From SZAS-103 sp038226665 (GTDB lineage: Bacteria > Pseudomonadota > Gammaproteobacteria > Xanthomonadales > Xanthomonadaceae): a stretch of DNA of 64,000 bases. The stretch lies in contig JBBRQI010000012.1 of assembly GCA_038226665.1 (NCBI GenBank), positions 1-64,000 on the forward strand. The letters are read 5' to 3'. Of the stretch, positions 8,501 through 15,291 are shown one piece after another. The notes under the pieces are model-generated. The model saw only the letters and a program-made list of their open reading frames with translations, searched no databases and was not told the origin of the DNA. Numbering within the stretch: position 1 is the first letter of the stretch; each line of letters starts with the position of its first letter. A program made the position numbers and the translations under genes.

Positions 8501-9720
8501 CGCCAGGTGCTGCATCCGGGATCGTTTTGTTTCAGCCAGACGATGTCCTGGCGGCCGTCGCCATCGACATCGCCGATCTTGTAACTGACCATCCCCGTGA
8601 AGTCGGACGTGGAGTTGCTGTCGGCAGTGTCGAAACTACTGACCCCGGCGGTGAGCGTGAACGTGGTCGGCGCAAGGCAGATGGTCTTGCTCGCATCCGT
8701 ACATTCCTGCAGCTGCGAGAGCACCAGCGCGTGGGTCGCGACGGATTGCTGATGGGTCAATGCGTAATGGCGTACAACTTGGGTTCCTGCCGTGACGGTG
8801 ACGCTGTCGAGCTGCTGGGTCTGCCACAGCTGCGAGCCCGACGCGTAGCTGCGCGAAAACTGGATGGACGCCAGTTGCGAATAGGTGAAGTCGATCCATT
8901 GCGTCGGGGTTTGCGCAGGAGCCGACTGACCGGGCAGCTGGTTCTTGCCGGTCCAGGCAATGCGCGATACATGTTGCTCGCCCGGATACCCCGCAGTCGG
9001 GTTGATGGCGTATGAGTAATCGATGTAATTGCCGGTGGAATCCTGGGAGCGCGTGATCGCCCAACTCAATACGCTGGTTTGTGCGGTGCCGTTGGCCGCA
9101 AGTACGCCATTGGGATATGCGCCGGCGAGCCCGCCCGTGGTATCGCGTCGGTCGCCGAACCAGGAGGTCGATCCGTCCTTGCGTTCGACCGTGAAGAAAC
9201 GCGGACCGCTAGCATCGAAGGCATAACCGCACACGCGTTGCTGCGAATCGATCTCGCCGCGATACTGGCTCACGGTTGCGCCGGAAAGAGCCTTGCAGAC
9301 GGCGGCACTTGCCGGGGCGGTAATCAGGCGCTGACCATCCAGACAGAAGCGGTCGCTCGCGGTGAAGTTGATCGGCTGTGGATCGCCATCAACGGGTACG
9401 CCGCTGCTGATGAAGTCGCCCGCTTCGCGCGTCGCGCGGCAACGGTTGATGCCCGACAGACCGGAGATCGCCCAGCCCTTGCCCAACGGCCCTTCGCCAC
9501 CCTGGCTCGAATACGCCAGCGCAACCTGCGGCGCGACGCCGGCTGTCCCGGGCGGCGTGAAGATCGGAATCGCATACGTAGCCGCCCCGGACTCGTCGAC
9601 CCGGAATTGACCGGCAGTTGCGCCGACCTGATCTGAAATCGTGTCTGGCACCACTGTGGCGAATGCGACGCCAGCCAACAGCCATCCGATGGCGCATGCG
9701 CACCAGGCACCCAATTTCAT
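2527..9720 (-). CDS. secreted SpvB / FG-GAP / YD-repeat (Rhs) polymorphic protein
   Basis: The product is 2,397 residues. The start at 9720 gives a signal peptide (MKLGAWCACAIGWLLAGVAFA) and has AAGGGG 12 nt upstream. An SpvB-type N-terminal region follows (~25-300; GVAPQVALAYSSQGGEGPLG). Next come seven Dx(N/D)GDGxxD FG-GAP-like calcium-loop repeats (~380-790), a long beta-rich middle, YD/Rhs repeats (~1440-2000) and the Rhs core ending GRFLQADP...NTDPTG (~2052). The last ~345 residues are the variable tip: a Gly/Ala-rich hydrophobic linker, then a globular domain containing SIVPFSEGTI (~2308), which resembles a serine-hydrolase nucleophile elbow. TcdB/SpvB-Rhs proteins form a hollow cage around a toxic tip; that is family knowledge. 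The toxin activity here is inference. The candidate immunity lipoprotein follows after 9 nt. Confidence 0.9.
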   Translation of the reverse strand: MKLGAWCACAIGWLLAGVAFATVVPDTISDQVGATAGQFRVDESGAATYAIPIFTPPGTAGVAPQVALAYSSQGGEGPLGKGWAISGLSGINRCRATREAGDFISSGVPVDGDPQPINFTASDRFCLDGQRLITAPASAAVCKALSGATVSQYRGEIDSQQRVCGYAFDASGPRFFTVERKDGSTSWFGDRRDTTGGLAGAYPNGVLAANGTAQTSVLSWAITRSQDSTGNYIDYSYAINPTAGYPGEQHVSRIAWTGKNQLPGQSAPAQTPTQWIDFTYSQLASIQFSRSYASGSQLWQTQQLDSVTVTAGTQVVRHYALTHQQSVATHALVLSQLQECTDASKTICLAPTTFTLTAGVSSFDTADSNSTSDFTGMVSYKIGDVDGDGRQDIVWLKQNDPGCSTWRVYVSYGELDSAGRLTFNRLPQAGYCIPQDMSAAPHAWNVFDYDGDGREDILIPIATSWSVLRSNGRPVNGGEAFNSSNNLIGALSPSIPALTNGSTVPNLADLNGDGQLDVVYKTSVGSTLAARLAERRADGSWGWGAERALYVQVDSSDPCYSAGDCVYRNFSGATGGLHLNDFDGDSRADLLIKTSVSNGYCAPAPGAIRRLSRMHTDSTAADSPSSGCNHSSSYLQVMTVQSIAAGVSGAITVHAIKSWDNSAYTDFRFADVNGDGVTDILANNSRGWTPFLNDGTGYFAALQSPLTVPNAAAMQLVDVNGDGRADLVYPGSTTGGCAFVAQLAQPDGTFAAQSALPGGRANACNNSDLTTNPWAQIFADFDGDGTVDYVRLNLQAAGIYTSRATTLSRFQPHDLIQIVVNGYGAITRMLYTPLTNAAVYRPDNGSRNSQTLASYGRGSPIVDLLAPMYVVGYVESSAPVFNNPAALSYVYYRYAGAKMQGGGRGFLGFREISTVDANQSGHYVATTTDYRQDFPFIGSPSSTVKTVVNGNYASDVCLTGIVSANASGNACFKPPGNPFSAFAGINVSQNTQVWEASPAFAAGVQQPMQVRTMGTEEILRDLASSAITSDVGTSFSYNGFGDVTDTVVDTYADADITQVAEVKTVNTYVDDEASWRLGRLMTSTVTHTRNGSSIARKTAFTYDMASAAKTGLLLSEQIQPPGPPNRTADQDRKTVYTLDDYGNRLSTTTCSYDIAIASCGTSGVNFHPVNGASPSLNVQRYSRTTYDNSGHYPVATFEPFWSGTATIEMQTQQVNARDALGNVLQAVNAKGVQTMAVPGRFGRLYYTWAQTVIGAQNGDAASGAESWTTYRWCAGSGRSPTVSCPNGAAFRQRVVAEGAPTKWTYFDVLGRPLLAVGQSFNTGLAGQEFAGVCTYSDAVGRSERTSNPFFLSDPSSAGDPSFASQTDPCGIRNWAVTTFDVLSRPTLVVFADTSSVSSVYTGLTTTSTDQLNHHTVVVKNALGEKVSVTDSANLTTTYAYDAAGDLATVSRDGGRGAIVTSYTYDALGRKLSQTDGDTGTYRYTYNAAGELLTQTDAKGQQIRSDYDARGRVWRKRAYTLTGGALALESTSQFNFDYDANVQGLQSLGGLVSESMVNATPGSTDNMTRGYSYDTLGRPVGKSHLIDGNLYSEVMVYDTLGRVQESQDATGHWLRTQYRGAYAQAQCEGSSTNPTSNSCAGLKVYVQTLATDNWGHAVSETRGAVTTTRGFDPLNGRLLGVCSLAPGQQSCGSPVYCTSSSCPLQDETYTWDLKGNLTSRSRGATYTENFRYDANDRLLQGWYTVLGGTSYALAAPSTINAANNTEWMRYDPLGNLCERSGSDGVYRQYTYAQLGGCGLAGLPGGVTAGTVNSGYRLLQAAGETFTTDANGSMTLAQNSSGATLRGWNYDSQNRAVDVYKGASPTMASLRTRWDYDASGARFRRTDDGTGGPSSTTLYLDNVERVTTGGNVTWRRTIAGVAVMALTGSTPGLVNNIHSLLHDHIGSVVAVADTTSGALIERGDYSAFGGMRTASNNGISLGLAALSTTTRGFTGHEQLGNLDLIHMNGRIYDPALGRFLQADPMVAEPGNPQNWNPYSYVFNNPLANTDPTGMFSWRQALGIVIGAVAAFFGQYYITAKLWAAAALCFIGGGFVAGYVTSGTVKGGVYGAFAGLLTFGISGSGIVANYFENILAQGTSGGIMESLQGGNFGHGFLVAGLGAAVTPAIGDVGNSVGRVIASSLVGGTISDLTGGKFADGAASWAIQAATQEGLRAGAKPQGQFVYPSGGKHDPNAYNTLFIGGANQDISVLTQAVNRQGDAFGYYLPTQGNGAPDIFRTIAQKFFGWSGDSLAADLVAGLSSVDHPLSIVPFSEGTITTVNAQLYSGGLPHGSTFFFNSPVVSGWAASAAVNSNGGYLGSYNLPPGDIANLIAPGSHFFSGFHDLFCGFCVHTSTQFDH
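3559..4615 (-). repeat. direct repeat copy 2 (Rhs core inside intact gene)
   Basis: Partner of 825-1878. It covers the last YD repeats and the core up to DPTG. Recombination between the two copies would delete the lipoprotein gene and intervening DNA and exchange the C-terminal tip of the intact Rhs protein. Confidence 0.9.
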
Positions 9721-9991
9721 CTGTGTTATCCCCTTCAGGCGGCATGCAACAACGTGCGCTCGATGCGCAATCCCCGTCGACACCAAGCAATTCGATCACA
9801 GCATTCCTGACTGCACGGCGCAAGTATTATTTATTTTTTCGTCCAATCCTTCGCGCGAAACCCGCTCTGCGGACTGGGTCGCAAACTCCTTGATCAGGGC
9901 GACCGGTTTTGGTCATCACGCGCGCGACGTATGCGCTTTGCGTCCGTCGACAACTCCAACCGCGATGCCTTTTTCCGCTAGTCTGTCGCGC
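9721..9991. promoter_or_regulatory. divergent intergenic region between the Rhs gene and the wrbA-like gene
   Basis: This 270-bp region lies between divergent genes. An AT-rich patch at about 9822-9842 (TATTATTTATTTTTTC on plus) stands out from the GC-rich surroundings. On the minus strand it contains AATAATACT, a plausible -10 element about 100 nt before the Rhs start. No clear -35 was identified, so this is a weak promoter call. Confidence 0.3.
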
Positions 9992-10591
9992 ATGCCCGAG
10001 ATCCTGATCCTCTACTACAGCCGCAACGGCGCAGTCGCGTCGTTGGCGCGGCAGATTGCGCGCGGGGTCGAGGAAGTCGACTGCATGTCTGCGCGCTTGC
10101 GCACGGTGCCGCCGGTGACGGCGGTCACGCAGACCGCCGCACAGGCGGTTCCGGATGACGGTGCGCCGTATGTAGCAAAGCAGGACCTCGCCGAATGCAC
10201 GGGACTGATCCTCGGCAGTGCGACCCGCTTCGGCAACATGGCCGCGCCGTTGAAACATTTCATCGATGGCCTTGGTGCGGAATGGGCATCGGGCACGCTA
10301 GTCGGCAAGCCGGCTGCGGTGTTCACTTCGACCGCGACGATGCACGGCGGCCAGGAAGCCACCCTGCTTTCGATGATGTTGCCGCTGCTGCATCACGGCA
10401 TGCTGCTGGTCGGGATTCCCTACAGCGAGCCGACGTTGAGCAGCACGCGCAGCGGCGGCACGCCGTACGGCGCGAGCCACGTCGCCGGAACACAGGACGA
10501 TTTGCCCTTGACCGATGATGAGAAAATCCTTGCACGTGCGCTCGGTCGACGCGTCGCCCGGGTCGCGGCCAAACTTGGAAGCGCCGCATGA
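9992..10591 (+). CDS. wrbA: WrbA-like flavodoxin / NAD(P)H:quinone oxidoreductase
   Basis: The 199-residue flavodoxin-like protein carries an N-terminal FMN phosphate loop (ILYYSRNGAVASLARQIARG), the middle motif GSATRFGNMAAPLKHFID and the flavin-contact stretch TSTATMHGGQEATLL. These are the three landmarks of the WrbA/NQO family, which reduces quinones by two electrons to avoid semiquinone formation. Start 9992 (MPEIL) matches the family start; an in-frame ATG at 9965 would add nine residues, and neither has a strong ribosome site. The stop overlaps the next gene's ATG (ATGA), so the two are translationally coupled. Confidence 0.85.
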   Translation: MPEILILYYSRNGAVASLARQIARGVEEVDCMSARLRTVPPVTAVTQTAAQAVPDDGAPYVAKQDLAECTGLILGSATRFGNMAAPLKHFIDGLGAEWASGTLVGKPAAVFTSTATMHGGQEATLLSMMLPLLHHGMLLVGIPYSEPTLSSTRSGGTPYGASHVAGTQDDLPLTDDEKILARALGRRVARVAAKLGSAA

Positions 10592-10941
10592 TCGCGCGCA
10601 TGCTCGCACTTGCCGGCATTTTGGGCCTGTTGCTGTTGCAAGTGGCGTGGCACGCCGTGATGGCGCCGCCGTTGTCGGTCACTGCGTGGATCTACGCGGC
10701 GTTTTTCTGCATTCCAATGCTGCCTTTCCTGCTGCTGCTCGCGCGCCGCCACCGCGCAGCATTGCTGATCGGCGCACTCGCCGCATTGCTGTTCTATTTT
10801 CCCTACGGCGTCATGGAAGCGATGGTGGATCCGCCGCTGCGCGCATTGGCGCTGTGCGACATCGTGCTGAGTGTGCTCGTCGTCGTCGCCGCGAGCTGGA
10901 ACGGACTGCGCGCCAGATTCGCGCGCAAGCCGGCCGTATAA
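10588..10941 (+). CDS. DUF2069 family inner-membrane protein
   Basis: The 117-residue protein has four hydrophobic segments, at about residues 5-24, 33-52, 58-75 and 85-103, with a short Arg-rich C-terminus. Size, topology and position directly after a wrbA gene match DUF2069 proteins, whose function is unknown. The start ATG overlaps the wrbA stop by 4 nt, suggesting co-expression with the quinone reductase. Confidence 0.75.
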   Translation: MIARMLALAGILGLLLLQVAWHAVMAPPLSVTAWIYAAFFCIPMLPFLLLLARRHRAALLIGALAALLFYFPYGVMEAMVDPPLRALALCDIVLSVLVVVAASWNGLRARFARKPAV

Positions 10942-10999
10942 TCCAGGCAACTGCGACGCATGGCGCATCGCCATGCGGGCCGAACCTGATGGGCCAGAC

Positions 11000-11491
11000 A
11001 TGATGGATCAACTCTGCATCGTCACCACCGGCGGCACCATCGACAAGGTGTACTTCGACGACAAGTCGGACTTTCAGGTCGGCGACCCGCAGATCGGACG
11101 CATCCTCGACGAACTCGGCGTCGCGTTTAGCTTCAGCGTGATTCCGATCCTGCGCAAGGACAGCCTGCACATCACGGCTGCGGACCGCGAACTGTTGCGT
11201 GCGACGATCGCCGCGCAACCCGCACGCCACGTGCTGGTCACACACGGCACCGACACCATGGTCGATACCGCAAGGATCCTCGCCAGCATTACCGACAAAA
11301 CCATCATCCTGACTGGCGCGCTGAATCCCGCGCGTTTCCGCGGCTCGGACGCCGACTTCAACATCGGCACCGCCGTCGGTGCCGTGCAATCCCTGCCGCC
11401 GGGCGTCTATATCGCGATGAACGGGCGCATCTGGGATCCGTTGAGGGTGCGCAAGAATGTCGCCGCGAACCGGTTCGAGTCAGCCGGTTGA
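11000..11491 (+). CDS. short asparaginase-like protein (N-terminal domain only)
   Basis: The product has about 163 residues and starts MMDQLCIVTTGGTIDK (ATGATG at 11000/11003). It contains the asparaginase signature TTGGTI with the nucleophilic Thr and the second catalytic motif THGTDTM, then TGALNPARFRGSDADFN. Full L-asparaginases have about 330 residues with a second domain; this one ends after the first Rossmann-like domain. Short asparaginases of this size do occur in related bacteria, so this is more likely a complete short-form member than a truncation. Amidohydrolase activity is unproven. Confidence 0.75.
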   Translation: MMDQLCIVTTGGTIDKVYFDDKSDFQVGDPQIGRILDELGVAFSFSVIPILRKDSLHITAADRELLRATIAAQPARHVLVTHGTDTMVDTARILASITDKTIILTGALNPARFRGSDADFNIGTAVGAVQSLPPGVYIAMNGRIWDPLRVRKNVAANRFESAG

Positions 11492-11525
11492 TCGTTGCTC
11501 TTTCCACACAATCCAGAGGCCCGCC

Positions 11526-12269
11526 ATGAACCTGCGCATGCTGTTTCCAACCTTGCTGCTCACCGCGTTCGCACCGGCCGGCGCCGTCGACATGACCGGC
11601 AACATGCCACCCGATGGCCTGCGCGGAATCCTCGAAGCGCCGACCCTGTTCGGCAGCGGCCCGTGCACGGCGCGACCGGGCGGAATATTCCAGCTCCGCA
11701 GCGCACCGAACAATTCCGCAGCGCCAGCGGGCATGCTCGAAGCGCCGCCGATCGCAGCGGGCCAGAACGCGTGCTCCGAGGATGTGCTGGTACCGCGCAT
11801 ACGCAAGGTTGGCGATGCTTGGACCTCCCCCTTGCCGACGCGCGAGTTCAAGCCCGGCCACCCGGGGTTGATCGTCACCGAGGCGCAGCCTGGCTGGTAC
11901 CGCATCATGCTTGGCAATGGCGAAGCATGGTTACCCGCGCCGCCAGCGAGCGGCGTGCACGACTACGGCAACATCGTCCTGCTCGCGCAGATCCACACGT
12001 TGCGCGGCTGGGATCACCGCGTTTGTTCGACGCCACAAGCCAGCGATTGCCGCGTCGTGGCGATGCCGAAAAACCCGGCGCTGCGCATCACCCGCATGCA
12101 GACCATCGGTGCCGACCTGTGGTTCAAGGTCGAGTTCGGCATCGGGGCATGCGAAGGCCCGACACAGCCCGGCCGGGATGTACTGTCCGGCTGGATTCCA
12201 GGTTACGGCGCGCGTGGTTACGACGGCAAACGCCCGTTGACGCTCTGGACGGATCCGCGCGGCTGCTGA
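11526..12269 (+). CDS. secreted hypothetical protein with SH3-like segment
   Basis: The 247-residue product has a signal peptide (MNLRMLFPTLLLTAFAPAGA) and at least six Cys in the mature part, consistent with periplasmic disulfides. A segment with GWYRIMLGNGEAWLPA (residues ~120-140) resembles bacterial SH3 folds, and a second Trp-rich stretch follows. The start ATG at 11526 has AGAGG seven nt upstream. I cannot assign a function. It is separated from the asparaginase-like gene by only 34 nt and may share its transcript. Confidence 0.65.
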   Translation: MNLRMLFPTLLLTAFAPAGAVDMTGNMPPDGLRGILEAPTLFGSGPCTARPGGIFQLRSAPNNSAAPAGMLEAPPIAAGQNACSEDVLVPRIRKVGDAWTSPLPTREFKPGHPGLIVTEAQPGWYRIMLGNGEAWLPAPPASGVHDYGNIVLLAQIHTLRGWDHRVCSTPQASDCRVVAMPKNPALRITRMQTIGADLWFKVEFGIGACEGPTQPGRDVLSGWIPGYGARGYDGKRPLTLWTDPRGC

Positions 12270-12329
12270 CTGCTGCGGTGCATCGCGTCGCATGTGCTAG
12301 CGTGGCGCATGAAGCTCCACGTTGCGTGA

Positions 12330-12365
12330 AAACCCAAAAAAGAACCCCGGCACGAGGCCGGGGTT
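12330..12365 (-). terminator. rho-independent terminator of the S53 protease gene
   Basis: A 9-bp perfect stem (AACCCCGGC / GCCGGGGTT, loop ACGAG, 12343-12365) is followed on the minus strand by TTCTTTTTTGGG. It sits 22 nt after the stop of the protease gene. A near-identical stem with U-tracts recurs at 15091-15127. Confidence 0.9.
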
Positions 12366-12387
12366 CGGGTGCTGCGCGTACTAGCGA

Positions 12388-14727
12388 TTACTGAGTTGAG
12401 AGGACGACATCGTCGATCACAAACGAGGTTTGCAACGATGCATCCTCGTTGGCGGTGAATTTGACGACCACTGTCTGCCCGATCCACGGCGTCATGTCTG
12501 CAGTCTTGAGGGCATAGCCGCTGGCCTTGTCAAGGTTCGAGAACTTCGCCAGATTGCCGAGCAATGTGCCACCAGTGCTGTAAACGTCCACGGACAGCGT
12601 GTCGAACTTGCGCACGGTGCTGACTTCATTGCTGTCGATGTGCAGCCAGTACTTCAGCGTGCCGCTCGTCCTGGGGGACGGTAGTGTGGCCGTCTGCTTG
12701 ATGTAGTCGGTATGCGTTGCGCCCTTGCCGCCCAACCATGCATCCCATTGGCCAGCGTGCGGCGGCTCTTTCGCGTCGTTGTTCAACAGCACCGGCGACG
12801 AAAACACCCACGGAGGGATACCCGTTTCAAAACCGGTGTTTTTGATCAGGCTCGCTTGGGTCACCGTCACCGGCAGGGTCTTTGTCACCGTATTCAAATC
12901 GTTGTCGGCAACCGTCTCGGACACTTGATAGGTACCAGCACCGGCATAGTAATGCGACGGATTGGCCGCCGTGCTGATCGCCGAACCATCGCCGAAGTTC
13001 CAGAAATGCTTGAAGATCGTTCCGTCGGAGTCCGTGGACGTATCGGTGAACGTCACTTTCAAACCATTAATGATGTAGCTGAAATTCGCGACGGGCGGCT
13101 GCCCAACCGGCTTGCCGATGTGGTTGATCGCCGTGTTCAGGATGATGCTGCCGCGGCCAGTCGCGAAGTCGTAGCCAACCTTGGCGGACTCACCGCCATT
13201 GTTGCCAACGGTCACGTCATGGAAGTCGGATTGCGGCAATGCGTAGATCAGCGGGCCGGCGAAGCCGAAATCCGTGCCTTTGACGGCGAGCACGCGTGCC
13301 CACATGCCTGCGAACAGGGGGGCGGACAAGCTGGTGCCGCCAATCTGCGCCGGCTTGCCATTGACCACGATGAGGGCACCCGTGTTCGGGTCGGCATCGA
13401 ATGCGATGTCGGCCACGCCACGGAAATTGCCGGGAACCAGCAAGTCTTGCCAGCTCGGCTTGGGTTCGTATTTGCTCGGGCTGCCGCCCGTACCGGACCA
13501 TACCGTTTCACTGTTCCAGGCCGCAGTGGCGCCCGTCGAAGCGTCCAGGGTCGTGCCGGCGGCCGCGATTACGTACTGCGAATTTGCAGGCCAGCTCGGG
13601 GTCGTACCGCCATCGCCGCACTCGTCCGCGCCGGAATCGCCGGTCGAGATCGAGAAGGTCTGGCCCTGGGCGACGCCGGCCGAGAAGATCTGATCGGCCG
13701 CAGCCGCCGCTCCAGTCGTTTGTGCACCGGTTTCGCAGCCGCCGATCGAGACGTTGACGATTTTTGCCGCGTTGGCGTTCACGATCGTGTTGAAGTTCGC
13801 GACCATGTCCGAAAAGGACAGGCTCGGAGTGGTGTAGAAAATAAGCTGGCCGACCTGGCCACCGCCGATACCGACGATGTCCTGGCTATCCAGATCCCAT
13901 TCGTCGACACCGCTGGTATCGCTGCTGCCACCATTCGTGGTGACCACCGAAGTGGTGACCGGCGCCAGGCTGTTCTGGGTCGTATAGGTGCCGAGGTCAG
14001 TGATGGACTGCGACACGTCGCCGGAGGTAAAGATGCCGACCGTCACGCCTGCCGCTGTGGCGACGCCGGTAGCGCCGTAGATCGACGAGAACTCGACCGG
14101 ATTGTGGCCAACGAGCGCGTTCGTATGCGCTCCGCCCGTGGACAGCACCTTTGCGAACGTGTGCCCTTGGTACACGCTCTGCAGACCGACGACCGACAGC
14201 ACATGATCCTGCAGCACTGCCGGGATCCGGGCCTCGCTGGTGTTCGCGAAAGCCATCCGGCCTTCGCGCGTCCTGACCTGCGCGAACGTGGTCAGGAATG
14301 CCTTGCTTGCGCTTGCCGCCGTACCATCGGCCGAAACCAGCATCCGGTTCGGCGCGATCACGACGTTCTTGTAGCCCATTGCTTTCAGATAGTTCGCAAC
14401 CGTCTGCGCTTGCACCTGCGTCGGTGCATGGTTGGCCATGAACTGGTCGTGGCTCATCGGATGCGACACGAGGGTCTTCGCGTTATGCGCGATGAAGCTC
14501 TCGAGGCCGGCGCGGTCGCGCAGCTTCAACGCCACTTCGACGCGGATGAGTTGCGATGCGGGAACGGCACCGGTCACGGCATCTCCGGATCGCAGCGCGG
14601 TGGTCTGCGCGACAGTGACCAGCGAGTTGGCGGACGTGGCCGCGATCGCGCTGCCGCTAAGAACCGCCGCCACGACGGCGAGCGCGAGAGATGTTTTACG
14701 CAAGTTTGCAAAAGGCGTCGAGTTCAT
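12388..14727 (-). CDS. secreted S53 (sedolisin) serine-carboxyl protease with PKD and C-terminal beta domain
   Basis: The 779-residue product has a signal peptide (RKTSLALAVVAAVLSGSAIA), an activation pro-domain (~40-205) and the S53 catalytic domain (~215-560). It has Glu276/Asp280 in EWDLDSQD, the oxyanion Asp364 in STGDSGADE and nucleophile Ser466 in GGTSLSAP, all expected sedolisin residues. A PKD domain follows (~565-650, NFGDGS), then a jelly-roll-like C-terminal domain (NTGFETG...). It is probably an acid-active, pepstatin-insensitive secreted endopeptidase like xanthomonapepsin. ATG 14727 is preferred over 14739: three paralogous genes align there with TGGGGTT before the ATG. It is paralogous to the gene at 17727-20240. 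Confidence 0.92.
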   Translation of the reverse strand: MNSTPFANLRKTSLALAVVAAVLSGSAIAATSANSLVTVAQTTALRSGDAVTGAVPASQLIRVEVALKLRDRAGLESFIAHNAKTLVSHPMSHDQFMANHAPTQVQAQTVANYLKAMGYKNVVIAPNRMLVSADGTAASASKAFLTTFAQVRTREGRMAFANTSEARIPAVLQDHVLSVVGLQSVYQGHTFAKVLSTGGAHTNALVGHNPVEFSSIYGATGVATAAGVTVGIFTSGDVSQSITDLGTYTTQNSLAPVTTSVVTTNGGSSDTSGVDEWDLDSQDIVGIGGGQVGQLIFYTTPSLSFSDMVANFNTIVNANAAKIVNVSIGGCETGAQTTGAAAAADQIFSAGVAQGQTFSISTGDSGADECGDGGTTPSWPANSQYVIAAAGTTLDASTGATAAWNSETVWSGTGGSPSKYEPKPSWQDLLVPGNFRGVADIAFDADPNTGALIVVNGKPAQIGGTSLSAPLFAGMWARVLAVKGTDFGFAGPLIYALPQSDFHDVTVGNNGGESAKVGYDFATGRGSIILNTAINHIGKPVGQPPVANFSYIINGLKVTFTDTSTDSDGTIFKHFWNFGDGSAISTAANPSHYYAGAGTYQVSETVADNDLNTVTKTLPVTVTQASLIKNTGFETGIPPWVFSSPVLLNNDAKEPPHAGQWDAWLGGKGATHTDYIKQTATLPSPRTSGTLKYWLHIDSNEVSTVRKFDTLSVDVYSTGGTLLGNLAKFSNLDKASGYALKTADMTPWIGQTVVVKFTANEDASLQTSFVIDDVVLSTQ

Positions 14728-14840
14728 TCGTAACCCCATATTTGTGTGTGGTACGCCGCGGACGCATCCATCCCGACGCTATGTGTGGGCACCCTCGCCC
14801 CGATCAGCTGCGTTGTCTTCAATGTAACGGTGACGCGAAC
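14728..14840 (-). promoter_or_regulatory. conserved 5' leader of protease gene A
   Basis: In gene direction the leader ends ATATGGGGTTACGA-ATG. It carries a TGTGTGGGCA...CGTCGGGATGGATGC-like block shared with the leaders of the two other exoenzyme genes (17008-17100 and 20241-20310). Similarity is lost beyond about 110 nt, unlike the other two, which stay alike for 500 bp. Confidence 0.55.
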
Positions 14841-15090
14841 TGGACAAGCATTGCCGCGTCCCTGTGAAATCCCGCTCTCAGAACCCCACCCCAACCGTCT
14901 ACTGGCAGGAGCATATCCCAATTCATGACAGGTCATTATCAGCACCTATGCCGCGCACAGCAAGCGGATCGTGCGTCTTTCGCAAGATATTTTGCAGCCT
15001 CGGGTTGGAACCCGGCCACCCGCCTCCACGAATACCTGTTTCGGCGCATCGGCGACTTATGGACATTCAACCCGAACCCGGACGATCCAG
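14841..15090. other. intergenic DNA without a recognisable gene
   Basis: No ORF here has coding character or a convincing start. It presumably contains the promoter of the leftward S53 gene, but I see no clear -35/-10 pair. Confidence 0.4.
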
Positions 15091-15127
15091 AAAAAAACCC
15101 CGGCACGAAGCCGGGGTCCGGTTTTTT
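15091..15127. terminator. bidirectional terminator associated with a fossil gene end
   Basis: The stem ACCCCGGC/GCCGGGGT with loop ACGAA (15097-15117) has an A-run on the left (15091-15097) and GTTTTTT on the right (15121-15127), so it can work in both directions. It is almost the same sequence as the terminator at 12330-12365 and lies just past the fossil protease end at 15145. Confidence 0.85.
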
Positions 15128-15142
15128 CAATGAAGCCTAGTC

Positions 15143-15240
15143 GCTTACTGAACAGTCAGGGTGCATCATCAAGTACGAAGGACGTCTGGTTGGACGCACT
15201 TCGACACCCGTGAATTCGACCGTGACCGTCTGGTTCACTC
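15143..15240 (-). pseudogene. fossil 3' end of a second protease C-terminal domain
   Basis: On the minus strand this reads TVTVEFTG..., then after a frameshift ASNQTSFVLDDA, then LTVQ and a stop at 15147-15145. The S53 gene at 12388 ends VVVKFTANEDASLQTSFVIDD..LSTQ-stop, so the two are clearly related. At least two frameshifts and no upstream coding sequence show that it is a relic. Together with the matching terminator just beyond, it marks the tail of a deleted or replaced paralogue, or the original tail of the upstream gene. Confidence 0.7.
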
Positions 15241-15253
15241 ATGAAGCATCCGT

Positions 15254-15283
15254 CCGGTTCCGCCGTTTTCACGACGGAACCGG
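15254..15283 (-). terminator. hairpin just after the HExxE exoenzyme gene
   Basis: A 13-bp inverted repeat with one mismatch (CCGGTTCCGCCGT / ACGACGGAACCGG, loop TTTC) lies 9 nt past the stop codon of the 15292-17007 gene. There is no U-tract after it on the minus strand, so it may protect the mRNA 3' end rather than terminate; the terminator at 15091-15127 follows. Confidence 0.5.
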
Positions 15284-15291
15284 TGTGGCGA

